DNA of 64,000 nt from Gymnorhina tibicen (Eukaryota; Chordata; Aves; Passeriformes; Artamidae): NCBI GenBank assembly GCA_013399875.1, contig VXAZ01008014.1:62001-126000 (forward strand). The letters run 5' to 3'. The position numbers and the translations under genes are program-made. Numbering within the stretch: the stretch's first letter is position 1; the number at the start of each line of letters is the position of its first letter. Shown piece by piece: positions 30,301 through 45,300 of this stretch. The notes below the pieces were generated by a model, which ran no database searches, was not told the DNA's origin, and was given only the letters and a program-made list of their open reading frames with translations.

Positions 30301-33300
30301 AGAAAGGGCTGAACAAATATCCCTCATACACAAACTTGGCCAACATGTTCACACACTCAAAACAGACACCTGGCAGCAAGCCTGGCCATCCCATTAGATA
30401 AGACTTTATTACTGAGGAGAGGGTCAGCAAATATATCTTCCAGCACAGACACGCAGTGGCAATGTGAAGAGAAAGCAGAGATGTCTTTTTGCATAGCAGA
30501 GATTAAAAAAAAAAAAATTAAAATAAATAAATAAATAAAAATCACAAAATCCCAGTGTTACAACACCTTTTGCCAATGCATACACTACTCAAAACGAAGC
30601 CATTTCAGGAAAACATTAGACTTGTGGAAAGCCTTCTTCATTACTCCTTGTATTACAAACTAAACTTCGCAGAAACCACCTTCACAGAAGAGGAGCTCCT
30701 TCTGCTCAGATTCTCACTTTCTGGTTCTGATTCAAGTAGATGCTGTTTATGACTGCTCATCACTTTACCAGAGGAACTACCGAATTTCTGGTGTTTACAA
30801 GCTACCTCCTGATGAATTTTTGGGAATTCCAGATCTGGAGGTAAGGAAGTTAAGTACACTTATATTACGTGTTTTTTAAAATAGAATCAAGAAATACTTC
30901 TCTACAGAGATGAAAAGAGCACACACTAAGTTTTGCTACCCCACCCTTGCCATCAGCATCTTTACGTAAGAAAACTTCAAGGAAGGAAAGAGTGTACACT
31001 TCAGAGGGAAAATAGAAAAAGGGTTTATTTAATAATTTTTTGCCATGGGTTTTAAACAAAATAAAAACTTCTTCAGGTTGTGAAATCTGGAACAATGTCT
31101 TGTATTAAGAGAACTGAACCTTCCTAAGTCTACTGACAAGTAACCACTGCCTTTTTTTTCTGTTCCAGGTGTTCTGTGACATGGAGACAGATGGAGGTGG
31201 CTGGACTATCATCCAAAGACGTAAAGTTGGTTTGACATCATTCAATAGGGACTGGAAACAATATAAGGAAGGATTTGGCAATATTAGGGGAGATTTCTGG
31301 CTGGGAAATGAAAATATCTACCGACTTTCAAGACGCCCCACTGTTCTGCGAGTGGAGTTGGAGGTAATTAATAAGCTCTTAATTTCAGCAGCAAAAGGCT
31401 TTTTGTACAAAGTGATTCCCCAGTACCAAATACCATCTCCTATGTCTGTAGGAGGCCCAAAGAATTTGCAGGCTTTAATTACAGGAGGAGGAAGTAAGAT
31501 CAACCTAGGGATATGTTCATACACAAGACAGAAGTATGTTCTCCCCTGTGTGGTGGCACAACCTTCTGTCTGCACACAGATTGTGTTTTCAGAACGTGTG
31601 GGGTTCTAGGAAATCCTGCAGAAGCCACTGCAGAGATCAAACTGCTGACCATCTCAGATTTAAAAATTCAAAAAGAGATGTCCCATAAAGTTTTCAAACC
31701 TCTGAGTATTTTCATTGTGCAGCACTTCCTTCCAGCCTGGGTACAAGAATTTGCATTGTATTACCCTCAATTTCTTCAGTCTGCTAAAGGCTTGGGTTTG
31801 ACTTAGATTAGTTTATAGCTGGTACAATCACTTTGAGGGATGGGATATGTATAAACTGAAAGGCTTCACATCTAAAAGTCACTGTTTCAGAGAGGAAAAA
31901 AATTACTTGAGGCGGCACACTGACAAAAGGATATGGATGCAAGAGCTGCACATCAGGTTTCTCACATATTGTACAATATCAGTGCAAGTAAGACTTGGAA
32001 GTTTCATGCTTTGCTCTGGGAAGTTCCTTTGCCTTAACAGAGCAGTTTCTGCAGTCTGAGACAGTAAAAATATATGTATATAACCATGGACATTGGAGTC
32101 CTTTCATAACTATTCTAATAGGACTGGTTTCTTCTCCCCTGTTCTGTGCAGGACTGGGAAGGTAACACACGCTATGCCCAATACCGGCAATTCACCCTGA
32201 GCAATGAAATAAACAGCTACCGGCTGTTTGTGGGGAATTACACCGGGAACACGGGGCGGGATTCCCTGCGGTACCACAACAACACGGCCTTCAGCACAAA
32301 GGACAAGGACAATGACAAGTGTGTGGATGACTGTGCCCAGTTCCGTAAAGGTAAAACACACAAACCCCTTCCTGTCCCAAGAGAGGTGCTTGGGTCAGTT
32401 TTAGAGAGCCCAGCACTCCCTCTTTCCATGCAACTAGTAACATCTGAATGGCAAATCAAGGGAGAGGTGAACAATTCTGGAAAATAACACTTACGTGGGA
32501 AATCTGGCAGTTAAAGCTCACTTACAAAGAGCCAGACTGCATATTACAGACATTGGTACTCTTAAATAACTTTGTGTGCTCTCACCTACACACAGTTCCT
32601 CAGCCCATTTAGTATCTGCCAGACTATCTCACATGCTGATGCAATACAGTGATACAGGAAGTTATTCCTTAATATCTATCAGGTTCTTATTTTTTCTTAT
32701 AGTTTTGTAAGTTTCAAGTTTTATAAGTCCTAGTATTAGGCACCTGTAATTCTTCTCCTATATTCACCTCCACATTCAGCTTGACTTGTGATCTTTATTC
32801 CTACCATATTACAAGCCTCTAATGAGGTTACTCTCATCATTTAATTTAATATCTTTGAGTTCTGTCAAAGATAATTATCTTCATTATATCTTGCTCTTTA
32901 ATTTCCCCATTGTGTCCCACACAACATGCAAATAAAACCGTTATCTCAGTCTCAATAAATACTCACAGATTTCAGGAACTTTTTAAACACCTTCAGATGC
33001 TGTAGTGAATTACCCAGATTCATTTCCTATGCTAATTCACTGAGTCAGAGTCAGAAACATGTCAAGGAAATATTCTAAGAGAAATGAGCAACTAAATGAA
33101 AAACTATTGGACTCATTTGACTATAGAATTGTGATGCCTTTAAGTTCATAAATATCTATGTTAAGTTTGGAATTTACCTGCAACCCCAACTATCAGAGCC
33201 AGAGGTTCCAGGGATTAAATGCTGCATTCTGCTCACTGTCCTCTGGAAAAAGTAGTAATCATTAATACAAATAACTCACCAGGAATCTATTAATTTGTTT

Positions 33301-36300
33301 CCTGACAAGGTGGATATTGGTACAACTGCTGCACAGATTCCAATCTGAACGGGGTTTACTACCGCAAAGGAGAACACACCAAGAACATGGATGGCATCAC
33401 CTGGTATGGATGGCACGGATCGACCTATTCACTCAAGAGAGTAGAGATGAAGATCCGGCCAGAGGATTTCAAACCCTAGAAGGAATCACCGTTTGATTGT
33501 ACAGCTACGTGATGTCACCGCGCAAAAGGTGGGCAATGAACAGCCAAATAATTTTTCATTTCACCCAATACATGCAACAGCTATGTACTGGTGATGTACA
33601 CAAACACTGCGACACCAGTCACAACCACCAGTATCATCAGGGCTCAGGCTTCTTTCCTCCTCTTCGGGCTCTTTCCAAAGGGAAAAAAAATGTGTTAGAA
33701 TAGGTTAGAACTGAATGCACTTATAGCACCTTCAGAAAACCTACGGGTGTGTTTTCACTCGCAGTGTGACTACTGGGTTGCCTTAGTATTATTAACCAGA
33801 TAGGCAGGGACTGAAAAGCAAAAGCCTCTTGGCTTTCCTTCAGTGTCTGGAGCAAGCACTGCTGAGCAACTCCTTTCAGGAAGTACTCAAACCACAAAAG
33901 TTACAGGCTCATTTCAAGCCAGAGGAATCAATCAGAAGTGTCCCTGATGCACCTTTCTTTAGTGTATAGGAAGTGGCTTACTTTCCCATAGACGAAAGAA
34001 CAAAGCTCAAAAGTGTTGCGTTAATTAGCATTGTCCAGATTCTCCCCTGAAGTTTTACTGCCACCTCCTGCTGCTTCCTCAAATAATCCCCACTGAAGGC
34101 TGCCCAGACAGATGGTAACACTGGAGGAGGATTTGTCCCATGTGCCCTCTGATGTTTATTTCTATCCACACAGATCATGTAAATGCTGATAAACTAGAAA
34201 AGCAGCTTTCTGGGCTGTCCCCAAATTATGTTCAGGTTAGAACACAAACATGCTGTATGCCAGTAAGGCTGAGAGTGAACAGCAGGTTAGCCAAAAAAGT
34301 CCAGACCCAGCCAAAGAACTCAACTCAACTCCAACACTTAAAATGACTGTATTCATGAGTAGAACACTAGTACACACCAGAGAATCCGTAAGTGTCAAAA
34401 GTGATTTCAGCATAAGGGAATGTTTGCTAGCACAGCAGACTGAAGAGTATCAAAATCTGTTTTGAAAGCTACCCCAGTTGGAAGTTACCTAGAGAAGGTC
34501 TGTCAAAAATAGTATACTTCTCCCTCACATAACACAGTGTTAAAGATAACAGTTAAAAAAAGAACGAGACTCCTCCTATAGCCCTACCATTGCTTGAATA
34601 TGTTGGAAGAGATTGTTATCATTAATATATCTATTTTTATTCACCTTGAAGAGAGTTTGAATCTAGATTAGATTGTTCAGTCTTGTGTGAAATGGAAGAT
34701 AAAGGTGTCTTGGGAATTTACATATGTTCAACTATTCATACTGCAAATTTCAACTATGTGGAACTACGGTTGGAACTATTTTAACTGCGGTCTATAAAAT
34801 GGATTTTTAAAGGTTTCTAAAACTTTTTCATTTCTAATAAATTGTTTCATTTTTAAGCATGCTTTACGTCAATTCTTTGCTCCTTAACTTGCTTTTTGAT
34901 ACACAAAGAAACAAGTGCATGAGCAACCCAGGCCAAGGAAAAAACCACACTGAATTCTGTATTTTCCTCAATGACATGATGCAGAACAAAGGGTGAAAAA
35001 ATAAAAGAGGAGAAAAAAAATTGGAAAACACAATTCCAAGGGAGTAGGAGGGTTGAAAAATTCACTGCATAAAGACAAAGTTAAGTTTTTGCTCAAGCAA
35101 AATCAATTTTTTCATCTCAAACAGCTAAGCTAACATTTCTGTGATATGGAACAGAGATCCACATTTTAAAATATGTAGTTTAGCACCAAATCCTGCGCAG
35201 GTATTTCAGGCTAACATCTGTGTTACATAGTTACATACACATACTTTATAATATCTTCTATTTGACATATGAGCAATGAGACCTATCTAAGCTAAATCAG
35301 CAGAATGTGATGCGAAATTTTAATTAAGAACTTCAACTTTTCTGACTTATTTATATGCAGGTGTAGAAATCTGTCTCATTTAACCTGCAGCCATTTCATG
35401 ACATTCCATAGTGAACATGAAGGGTGAGAAGGGGAAATCAGAACTTTTTACCGTACTTCTTCCTGCAAAACTTCCCTGGGCTTCTATCATAGTTCTAATC
35501 ACACAGTAGAAGGACAGAACTCAGCAGTTAGAAGTGCACATTTGCAGGTAGTTTAACAACATCTTGTGACAGAGAATGAAGTCCTAAGAATTGCCTAGAT
35601 TAATCCTAGTGGCATCTTAAATTGTAGCTACTGCAAGAGCAGAAATCTCACCAGTTGTGGTCCTACCTGATGAGAGACTCTAGAATAGCTGGGGTGGGAC
35701 CCTTTTGAAATTCCAGCTCTTTGTAGTGAAGGGCCTTGGCATATGCTCGACATTTGGCAGCTCTTTCCCCCAGAAGGACAATGCCATTGTCGTCTCTCAA
35801 AGGCAGTGGGCCCTGGGAAGGAGCACACACATCAAAAGCAGGATGAGTATTACAAATTAGTCATGAACTCATCACACCCCTTCCACAGAGTAGCCACCAA
35901 GCCAGCACTAGAAGGAGCTGCGCAATAGCATCTCTACCTTGTCACTGTGCTCCATGAATTCTGCCAAGTTCAGTAGAGTCTGAGTGACTTCTGCAATATC
36001 TTGAGAAGTCAGGGCCAACTCAATGCTTCGGATCAGCTCATCCTGCTGGTCTTCGTTCAGTTCAGACCAGCATGAAACAAAAGCAGCATTGAAAAGGTCT
36101 CTGGGGAGGATCACAAAAGACAGTGAGAGGTGGGGATTAATGAGAAAAAGTCTGTTTAACAACGGGCTCACCTTCTTATTCAGAGAAAGAGAGCTACAAA
36201 ATACACTTACATGCCTACCTGCAATAAATAGTGATTAGTTTTTATAAAGCTAACTTCTGTGAAACCTTCATTTAAAAAATATAGAATAGGCTGGTATACT

Positions 36301-39300
36301 ACAATGATAGAAATACTGTACTATCACATGCTATCAAAGTTTCTCCAAACATGCTGGTTGCAAAAAAGCACTACAGCTTATTCTACTCAGAGGCATTTTT
36401 ATTCCCCACAGTAAATACTCCAAACTATTTCATACTCTGCTGTTTTTCCAGCTTCTCTTATGTGCCTTATCTTATTTCTAGACTAATATGCAGAATTCCA
36501 GTGAAAGATTTTGCGCACATCATGGAGCAGCCAACTAGGAAGGGTGGAAATGAAATCAAGCTGTTGGCTCTTTGATTTATCCCAAAGCAGGAACTATCTC
36601 TATTTATGAAACCTAAGAGCTTCTAAATAACTTTATTTTTTGCTTATAATATCTGGCTTGCATCTGCCATTTCAAGTGAGATAAAAATCCAGAAATACTG
36701 TACCGAGCCATGGGATTATAGGCCTGAGCCAGGGCCCAACATGAGCGCAGGGATGGTGAGGAAGAATCTTTCAGCAACTCCAAACTCAGTCTTCTTAACC
36801 ATTCCAACCAGTCATCTTTGGAAACTCTTCTTGCTGCTCCCCAGGCCTGCAGTACAAAGGAAGACAATTCCCCTACCAAACAAAGCACTATCCAAGAGCA
36901 GAAGAAATCCATCAGCGGGCAGCATTACTTCTTTACAGCACTAAATCACATGCTGAGAATCTGTTTTCAATTTTCTGAAATCCATTACCTTTACCAGATA
37001 ATCTGCAGTACTTAAGTCTCATGTCTAAGGAATCTTCCCTAAATGTATTCCTGTCATGACATGGCAAGTATTTAACATGAACAATCCTTTCTCTACAAAA
37101 ATACATGTAGAGCTGAAGCCACTGTTGAAACATCAGCTTAAAAACACTTAATGCATTTAGAATTACATTTTTAAGTCCAGCATTTTCAAACCAATCCATC
37201 CCATTACTGAACTGAGTGCTGCATGTATGTACTGTTCAAACTAGCCAGTGCTCAGCTATTAAGTTCTGCCTTCAAGAAAATATAAAACTAAGATATAAGA
37301 GGAGCAAAAGCAAAAATACAAAAAAAGGCAGAGGCTCTGAAATAGATGTCTCTAATAGCGAGAGATTATTCATTTGTGGTCTAGAAAGTCCTGTTCATAC
37401 TTAAAATAACAAGCAAGGGTAAAGATTACTTCACAGCCATTAACAGTCTAATAGTTTAAGGTCTCCTATCTTTAAAGTTGCTCAGCACTTTCTAATTTTA
37501 GAGTCTCAGACCCTACCTTGACCTTAGTTTTGTACAGAACAGAAAAGCAACATAAAAGCAATATAAATGAATGAAGTTCACATACACCAGACAAACTCCT
37601 TCAGTGTGACACATTAGCTCCTCCCTTCAGGAGCAAATTCATGTTGTGAAGGCACCAGGCTTACCTTCTGCAGGTTGATCGTGCTCACGTGTAATTTCTT
37701 CATGGGACCTGTTTCCACAGGACCACTAGCCAAAGTTTCTCCCTGGTTGCTTCTCAACATTCGATGCTGATAAATCAGGGGATCCTCCTCTTCATCAGCA
37801 AGAGTGTAACCCTACAATAATTGGTTTACAGTGAAGATCACACCTACACATACAGAAACAATTCTTTACAAGCCAAACAGATGACATAGTCAGAGCACTT
37901 GCAGCAAAATCTTACAGCAAAATCTGTGACGCAAATAACCAAATTTCGTTATAATGATTACACCTTATAAGCCAGAGAACTCTAAATGATATCCCTTTGC
38001 TACTCAAGGTAACTGTTAAGAACTCTTAGCTGGTAGTATAAAAAGCCAAAATAATGTACATTAAAACAAGCACTCTTGCCTATTTGACTTGCTAGTTGCT
38101 TGTTCCACACAAATTTCAAACCAGTTACTAAATTTTTAAAATGTAAGACATTCTACAGAAAATACTGAGATAACAAGGTCTCCTCAAGTCCTGAAACCAT
38201 GGAAAAAATAGGATAAATCCACATTTAAGAACTACCAAGAAGAAGAACAGTAATGACACTGGCTACAAATCTAAGTTCTTCCCTAGAACTTGCCATGATT
38301 TTTCTATAGGAAATATTTAATACCAGTAGACAAAAATTTTCCCAGTGCAATCTCAAAGTCTCCTTAAAAAGCTGCACTTTAAACACAAATAGAGCAACAA
38401 CCATTCCTCATTTTAAGAGTAACTCCAAGTGAAGGTTCCAGCTACATCTGTTTCAACATGACAACATCCCAAAAGTGCAAACAACTATATACTTGTCAAC
38501 TTACCTTTACAATTCTGCAGATGAGAACATCATAGCGTTGATGGTTAATTCTGTGTCGCACCAGGACTTTGTTCACCATTGGGATAAAAATTTGGTACTG
38601 TACAAGGGAATGCATCATAAACTTGTTAGTCAGTGGCACCAAGAGCAGTAAAATTCTATCACATTGTTTCATTGATAAGAAACCAATGCGGACAGTTTGA
38701 TCTCAGTAACTCCCAATTCCAGAAACAACTAAGAGAAGAAAAATCATTTCTCTTGAAAATCCAGTACATTACAAAACTTCAACTCTAAAGCCTTGATCTT
38801 TGGGACAGTCAGCTTCTGTGAGCTTTCAAGCCAAAGAACAATATTACCTTCTTTCCCAGCTGGAACACCAGAGAGGAGAGGGTGTCCATTGCAGTCGTTC
38901 GTAGCTCAGGGCTCTGATCTAGTGTTCGTACGATGGGATGAATAATCCGGGATGCATAATCTGTGAAATCCAGGGACTCTGTCAAGCGGTCCACTGTTTC
39001 TAGAGCAGCTCTAAAGTCAGAGCAAAAAGAGGGAAGAACTTATCTCTCAGAGGGTTAAAAAAGAAGAAATAAGACTGAAAAATACTTAAGTGCTCAGTCC
39101 TCCTAGGATTAATAATAATAGGAAAAAACAGGCCACCAGAACTCTGTTAATGCAGCCAGCACTTGCAGGACAGTTTGCAAGTGACTAAAATACTGGCAGG
39201 TGAGAATCAGAAAATTTTTAAAAATTTTAAAAACCCCGAAGAAACAAACTAACAACCTCCCCCAAAAAAGCTAGTAACAGTGCTGTGATGTCCAGACAAA

Positions 39301-42300
39301 AATAACCTTCCACAATGATTTAACACAGAAAAGCTGAGGAAGGGACTAAGTGGTATTTCATTGTAAACGTTCAGCCACTGCAGAATTTGGTTATCACAGG
39401 TAAAACTGCAAAGAGAGAGACTGCAAAGCCACCAGAACTTACTTGCGAGCCACCACAGGGACATCTGGGGCATCAAACAGCTTTACAATGGGAGGTAGTA
39501 ACAAATGAAGGTAGTCATCCAGGTTAGCTCCAAAGAGCTGGATCGCATTAAGTAGCTGGAGAGAAAAATCATAGAAGAGGAAAATGTCAAGGGGTTTCAG
39601 TGGATCTTAAAGTATCATCTAATCACAACCCCCCCCTGCCATGGGCAGGGATACCTAGCCACTAGACCAGGTTGCTCAAGGCCATTACCAACCTGACTCT
39701 GAACACTGCCAAGGTTGGGGCATCCACAACTTTCAAACACAACCTGTTCCAGAGTCTCACCACCCTTACAGTAAAGAATTTCTTCCTAATATCTAACCTA
39801 AATTTCCCCTCTTTCAATTTGTACCTGTTACTCCTGTCACTACAGTTCCTGACAAAGGGTCTCTCTCTGGCTGCCCTGTAGCTCCTTTCATATAGTGGGT
39901 CTCCACACAACCTTTTCTTCTCCAGGCTGAAGAGCCCCAACTTTCTCAGCCTGTCTTCATGGGGGAGGTGCTTCAGTCCTCTTATCAACTTTGTAGCCTC
40001 CTCTGGACCTGCTCCAACAGTTTCATGTCCTTACACTGAGGACACCAGAACTGTACATAGTGCTCCAGATGGGGTCTCACAAGAGCAGAGTAGAGGGGGA
40101 GAATCACGTCCTTCAACCAAAACGACCCAGTGTGACTCAAAGTCATGGATGAGGTCCATTTAAACAAGTCAGTATTCAGTGAAAAGTTGCTTCAACCCTG
40201 CACTTTAAACAACTGTCTGCATCATTTCACGCTAAGCCACTGCTGAACTGCACCCATCCCATTTGATTGTGCAACACACAAGCAAGGAGCCCTGCTGAGC
40301 ATGGCACGCTGGGAACAAACACACCTGCCTGGGCAGTGCCCAAAGCAAGGCAGTTGCTGCAGCCCCACTCACCTTCACAGAAACAATGCGACCCTGACTG
40401 TTGTCATGCATGAAGACCCGTAACATGTGAGGAATGAGCTGAGGCAGGTAAAGTTTGAATTCGCCTCCTAGAGCTACCACAATCTGCTCAATAAGTAGGA
40501 TAATCGTGCTCTGTATGGAGTTGTTCATAACCCAGAAGTCCTACAGAAGGAAGAAAAAAAAGGGGAAAAAAAATCCAGCTCAGTTCTTCAGCTGAGCTGT
40601 ACCAATTACAAGAAAAGCAAACTGTAGGAGACAGTCTGTATATAAATTCAAGACTGCAGGGAAGGACTATACTTTCTGTTTTTAAAACACTCTACACTTC
40701 CAGTATATTTACAGTTGTTGAAAACAGCCTCTGGACAACTGATTTTTCCTAATCCTTCTACACGTTTGCAAACATTTAGTGAAAACGATGTGAAATTACA
40801 GCTACTTATGAACTCCAGACGTCTCTTGCTAAAACTATGTTTCTGAAAGTACTAAGTGCACAAAATCCAAGCGCTGAAAAGAACTCAGTCACTATCAGAA
40901 CCTGAAGCTACACTTACTTTAGTTACTACCAATAATGTATATTGTAACTTCAAAATAAATGGTATTTCAAAATACAATTATTTCTTCAAATATATGCAAT
41001 TCTGCACTTCATATGAACTTAGGAAGTGCGGTTGTTGATGGATAAGCTGCTGCTTGTTCCAAAGGGAACTTTTAGCTAAAGAACCCCTGGTGGTGCTTCT
41101 TGGCACCTCGCAAGTCAGCTCTCTCACCCATGCGATGGAAACACGCAGCCACGCTCACACTGAGCTAGCTAGCTCAGGCGGCACTAGAAGCAAAGAATTA
41201 AGAGATGGCCCTCTAATGGAGTGGTAAAGTTTATTCAGAGCAGTCCAAAGACAAGAAGGGGAGAGCTCCCGCTCAGGATACACTTAAAAGGGGTACAGAA
41301 GGGAGGCGGGGTAATACAACAACCAATGGGGAGAAGGAGGGGGCAGAGGGGGGGCTGGATTACATCCTCTTAAGGGATACAAGGAGCGTCGGGCTGCTGG
41401 CCAATCAGCCAGACCGAATCTCCGTAGGGTCACAAGATCTCCATAGGGTTGGGGGGGGAGGCCTCTCTCACTGAGACAAGCCAGGGTCTTACACTTTAGA
41501 GCCAGCCCACCAGTGGGTCCCCTCTGTACCTGGGCTCTTTGGCTCCCCGGCCACCATAGCTGTTGGTTCAGCCGATACCACAATGAAGTAATTGATACTT
41601 TTGATAATGTATTTGATAAACACTGTCCACCTTTCTGTGACAGTGAAGTACTGGCTTAAAGGTTGTACTCACTCTCATCAGGGTAACAATTTCATCCATA
41701 TAGGGCCGAATATGACTTCTTACAAAGGACACCAACATTCCTAGCTGCTGGAACAGGAACTGGAAGGAAGAAATGTGTAATAATCAGTGTAGCTTATCCA
41801 AATATCAAAGCCACTGGGTAAAGAGTTTCACAGGCATTTGCAAGCTCATTTACCAAACAAATAGCATGCATAGCTCCTATGTGCTCAAAATCTGGGGCTA
41901 AATTCTTGGCAGCTTCAACTCAGGAGTTGGGGTTGGTGGGGTTTTGTGGGTTTTTATGGGTTTTGGGTTTTTGGTTAATTTTTGTTGTTGTTTTTTAAGA
42001 GGGGAGTAGGGAAGAAAAGTGATTTTGGGTTTATTACTATTATTATTCCCCCCAGCTTGCATCAAAAAATTTGTGAGCTCAAAGCCTCAGACAGTCAAGC
42101 ACACAAATGGGTTTATATAGTGCCAGCAAATCTGTAGTGTCAGAACAAACTTGCAAGCTCAGACACTGCAATTACAGAGCATTGTAATTTAGGTTTGAAG
42201 GATGCTTCCAAAAATTTAGCCCCTAGTCTTTTCCCCCTGCCTCAAAACCAAACTGACACACATTTTAAGATACTCTTTCTGTACTCTTTCCCATCTCCAC

Positions 42301-45300
42301 CTATTGGTGAAAAGTTACTGGGGAATGCAGTTAGGTCCTTGCCAGAAACACCACATTTTTTAAAAAGATGGTTGATTGCACCATCCATTGTTCACCACCA
42401 AGAAGAATTTTGGCTTAGACAGTTTTATTTGGATACACTATGAGTTTTGCAATTCCTTTTATTCACAACACAATCTTAAACATTCAATTGTGACAATGAA
42501 TTTTCTCTTTAAATTGGTATGAAATCACGTGGGCTAAATCACTTTGATGTAGATAGTCTATTTTCTCTAGAAAAATAGGGAAATGTAAGTTATCATCTAT
42601 TAAATTTCATTTCTTCATGCAGTTTTTGAAGACTACAGTGACAAAATACAACATGGAGCTCATAAAAAGAGATAACACTTTCAGGAGAACTAAATAAGAA
42701 ATAATCTCAGCTTCTTTAGTGAGAGCAGTACACATATATTTACCAAAAATGAACTGAGCTCCCGTGCTGTGCCTATTTTTTGGTCTAGTGAGAGGATGCT
42801 TACATACAGGACAAGGACCTTCCTCTTTTAGGTTTTATGTCACGCATACCCACCTCAGCTCTTCTCCCCAGTACACTTTCACCATCTTCTTTTACCTGAA
42901 AATTTTTAAACAGAGTGTGCACAACTGCATAGCTTTCAAGCAAGTTAGATCAGTCAGGTCTAGAACTTCAGCCAACCCAGACGTGAGATGTTTTCCTTCC
43001 AATCTGAGTAGCAGTTCAGGCTGGGAGAAAACAGCAGTTTTATAGCAGAGTTGGGATTCTGCTAAGGGAGCACCCATCCCACCTATAAGATACAGCAGCA
43101 GTAACGAGTACAAACTGCCCTTCACAACCCAGAGCGTTTGGCTGCCTGAAGAAAAGCCTTGGCAAATAGCAGCCATCTCTGGTTAGGTGAACCTTAAGCC
43201 CATCATCATCTTCACATAATTCTCATTTCCTTTTATAACTGTAACTTAAGTGGGAAGGAAGAGAAAGCACTGCTGTGGAATCAGCACCCATGCTGCTCTA
43301 AATGTTAGCAGACTGTATCAAATTGAGTCTTCCTTCTCAGAGATGAGCCAAAGTACATGGTTGCACCAGAAATTTGAAGAATGTACCCCTATTATTTAAT
43401 AATACTGTTTGCCACAGAGTATTAACACAGAGATCACTGAAAGCTCTGGAAGCTGCACAAGTGTTTTCCTGAACAAGAACAGCTTGATGAAAACACAGAA
43501 TCAAATACTGGCCTTCCAAGGATTATGCTCAGAAGCAGCTGTTTCAATAAAAAGCAGAAAAATTGTTTGCATTGGACATTCCAGTAAATGCTCACAGGAG
43601 GGAAAAAGCAAAGCTGAACCTCGCTTCTGCAGCATGCTTGGCATCAACACATAGCACAGCAATTCCCAAAGCCAGTCACAGTCTCCTCAAGCAAATGGAT
43701 TCTTAATTTCAGACAGTGGAACAGGAAGAAGGAGTGATCCCTAGCACACTCACCTCTCGGATGGCACCATCACAAACCCGTATTACATTAAGGAACGTTG
43801 GCATGACCTGGGGCAGGAACTGCACACACTTCAGTCCAAGGGATTTGAAAATAAAGGTGATGGCCTGAACTACCATAGTGTGGTGTTGGGACAAGGATTG
43901 GTCTCGGAAAATTCTCATCAGTGCCACCATAGAGACAGCTGGATAGAACTCATCCAGAGGGAGGTTCCCCATGTTCACCAACATCTCACTGGTGCTGTAG
44001 TCCGCTAGGAGAAAGAAGGCAGTGTCATGAGCTAGGTATTAAATGGTCTTGAATATGGGTTCAGGAACATCTGAGTGTAAGTTGAAAACATATACACTAT
44101 CGAGTTTTTAAGAAGAGGAGACAAACTGGAAACAAAACAGTCAAGATCTGTTTGTAGATCATAAAGCTATCTATGTGAAAGAAATTGAGATGCTTACAAG
44201 AATCCTGGCTGGATTTGGACTCCGAGAGGCTAACAGCTGAAGCATCTCGTGATTGATCGATCATGCCAATGTTCACTTTGTGTTTGTAAGGGTCCAAAGC
44301 ACCCAGCAGCCCTAGCACACGAATAGCCTGAAAAGACACAAAGAACATTCACGAGAACTTCATCGCTAAGGCCAAGGACAACACTCGAATCCCCATATTT
44401 AGAAAGATCCTGATGATTTAAGAGGGAAATTCTGGAACTAAAGTGACTGCCTGGAAATAACAGTGCTTTCCATGCAGCTGCTGGAGGCCATTTCACTGAC
44501 TTAACACATGCACTCTCTTAATTCTGCTTATTGTATTTTGCTCAGCCACAACAATGATCTCTCCCTCCCCACCTCAAATCTATGCAGGCACATTTATTTG
44601 ACAGGTCTCTCTTCCCAAAAAGCTTTCCTAAGTGATTGTGTGATAGTTCCATGTTCATACCTCTCTGCGGGTGCCCTGGTTTTGCTCAGTCTTCAGGAAG
44701 TTCAGAAGCACCTCCAGCAAAGTTGGGTACTTCCTATATGGTTCTACCACATAACCAGTGCTAGCCACAAGCTGCCCCAGTGTCCAAAGAGCCACCTACA
44801 AAGATAAAGCCCAGAGAAGATTAGTTTTGACCAGGGAATTTATTCTGCCTTCTGATACATCAGTCACTCAACTTCTGTAAAGTTTCTTTGAGCATTTTAG
44901 GATCACGCTGCAAACCACAGTCCATGGTTGGAAAGCCTCTATAAAGAACATTTTTAAATAAGCAATAGTAAAGAAAGTAATAATCAACAATATCTTAGGC
45001 TGTCACAATTGCTCTCACTCAGAGGTACAATTCAAATAAGCATTCAATTCAGTGAGTCCAAGCCTTCCAATAAAACCAGCCTTTTTTTCCTCCTTGTTTT
45101 TCCTCTAACAGCTCTGTGTGCCCTAAGTGTAACTCTGCTAGAGAGACTTGAGTGATTTAAAGGTTCATTTTAGCAGCTATGATGGGATGTGTGGATATTT
45201 TGTTACAGCTCTGGTCACAGCAGCTGTCAAGCTTAGTACAGTTGTAAACACTTACTTGTCTTTTAGCCAGCAGGGAGGAGTCCTGTAGCATGTCCATAAT

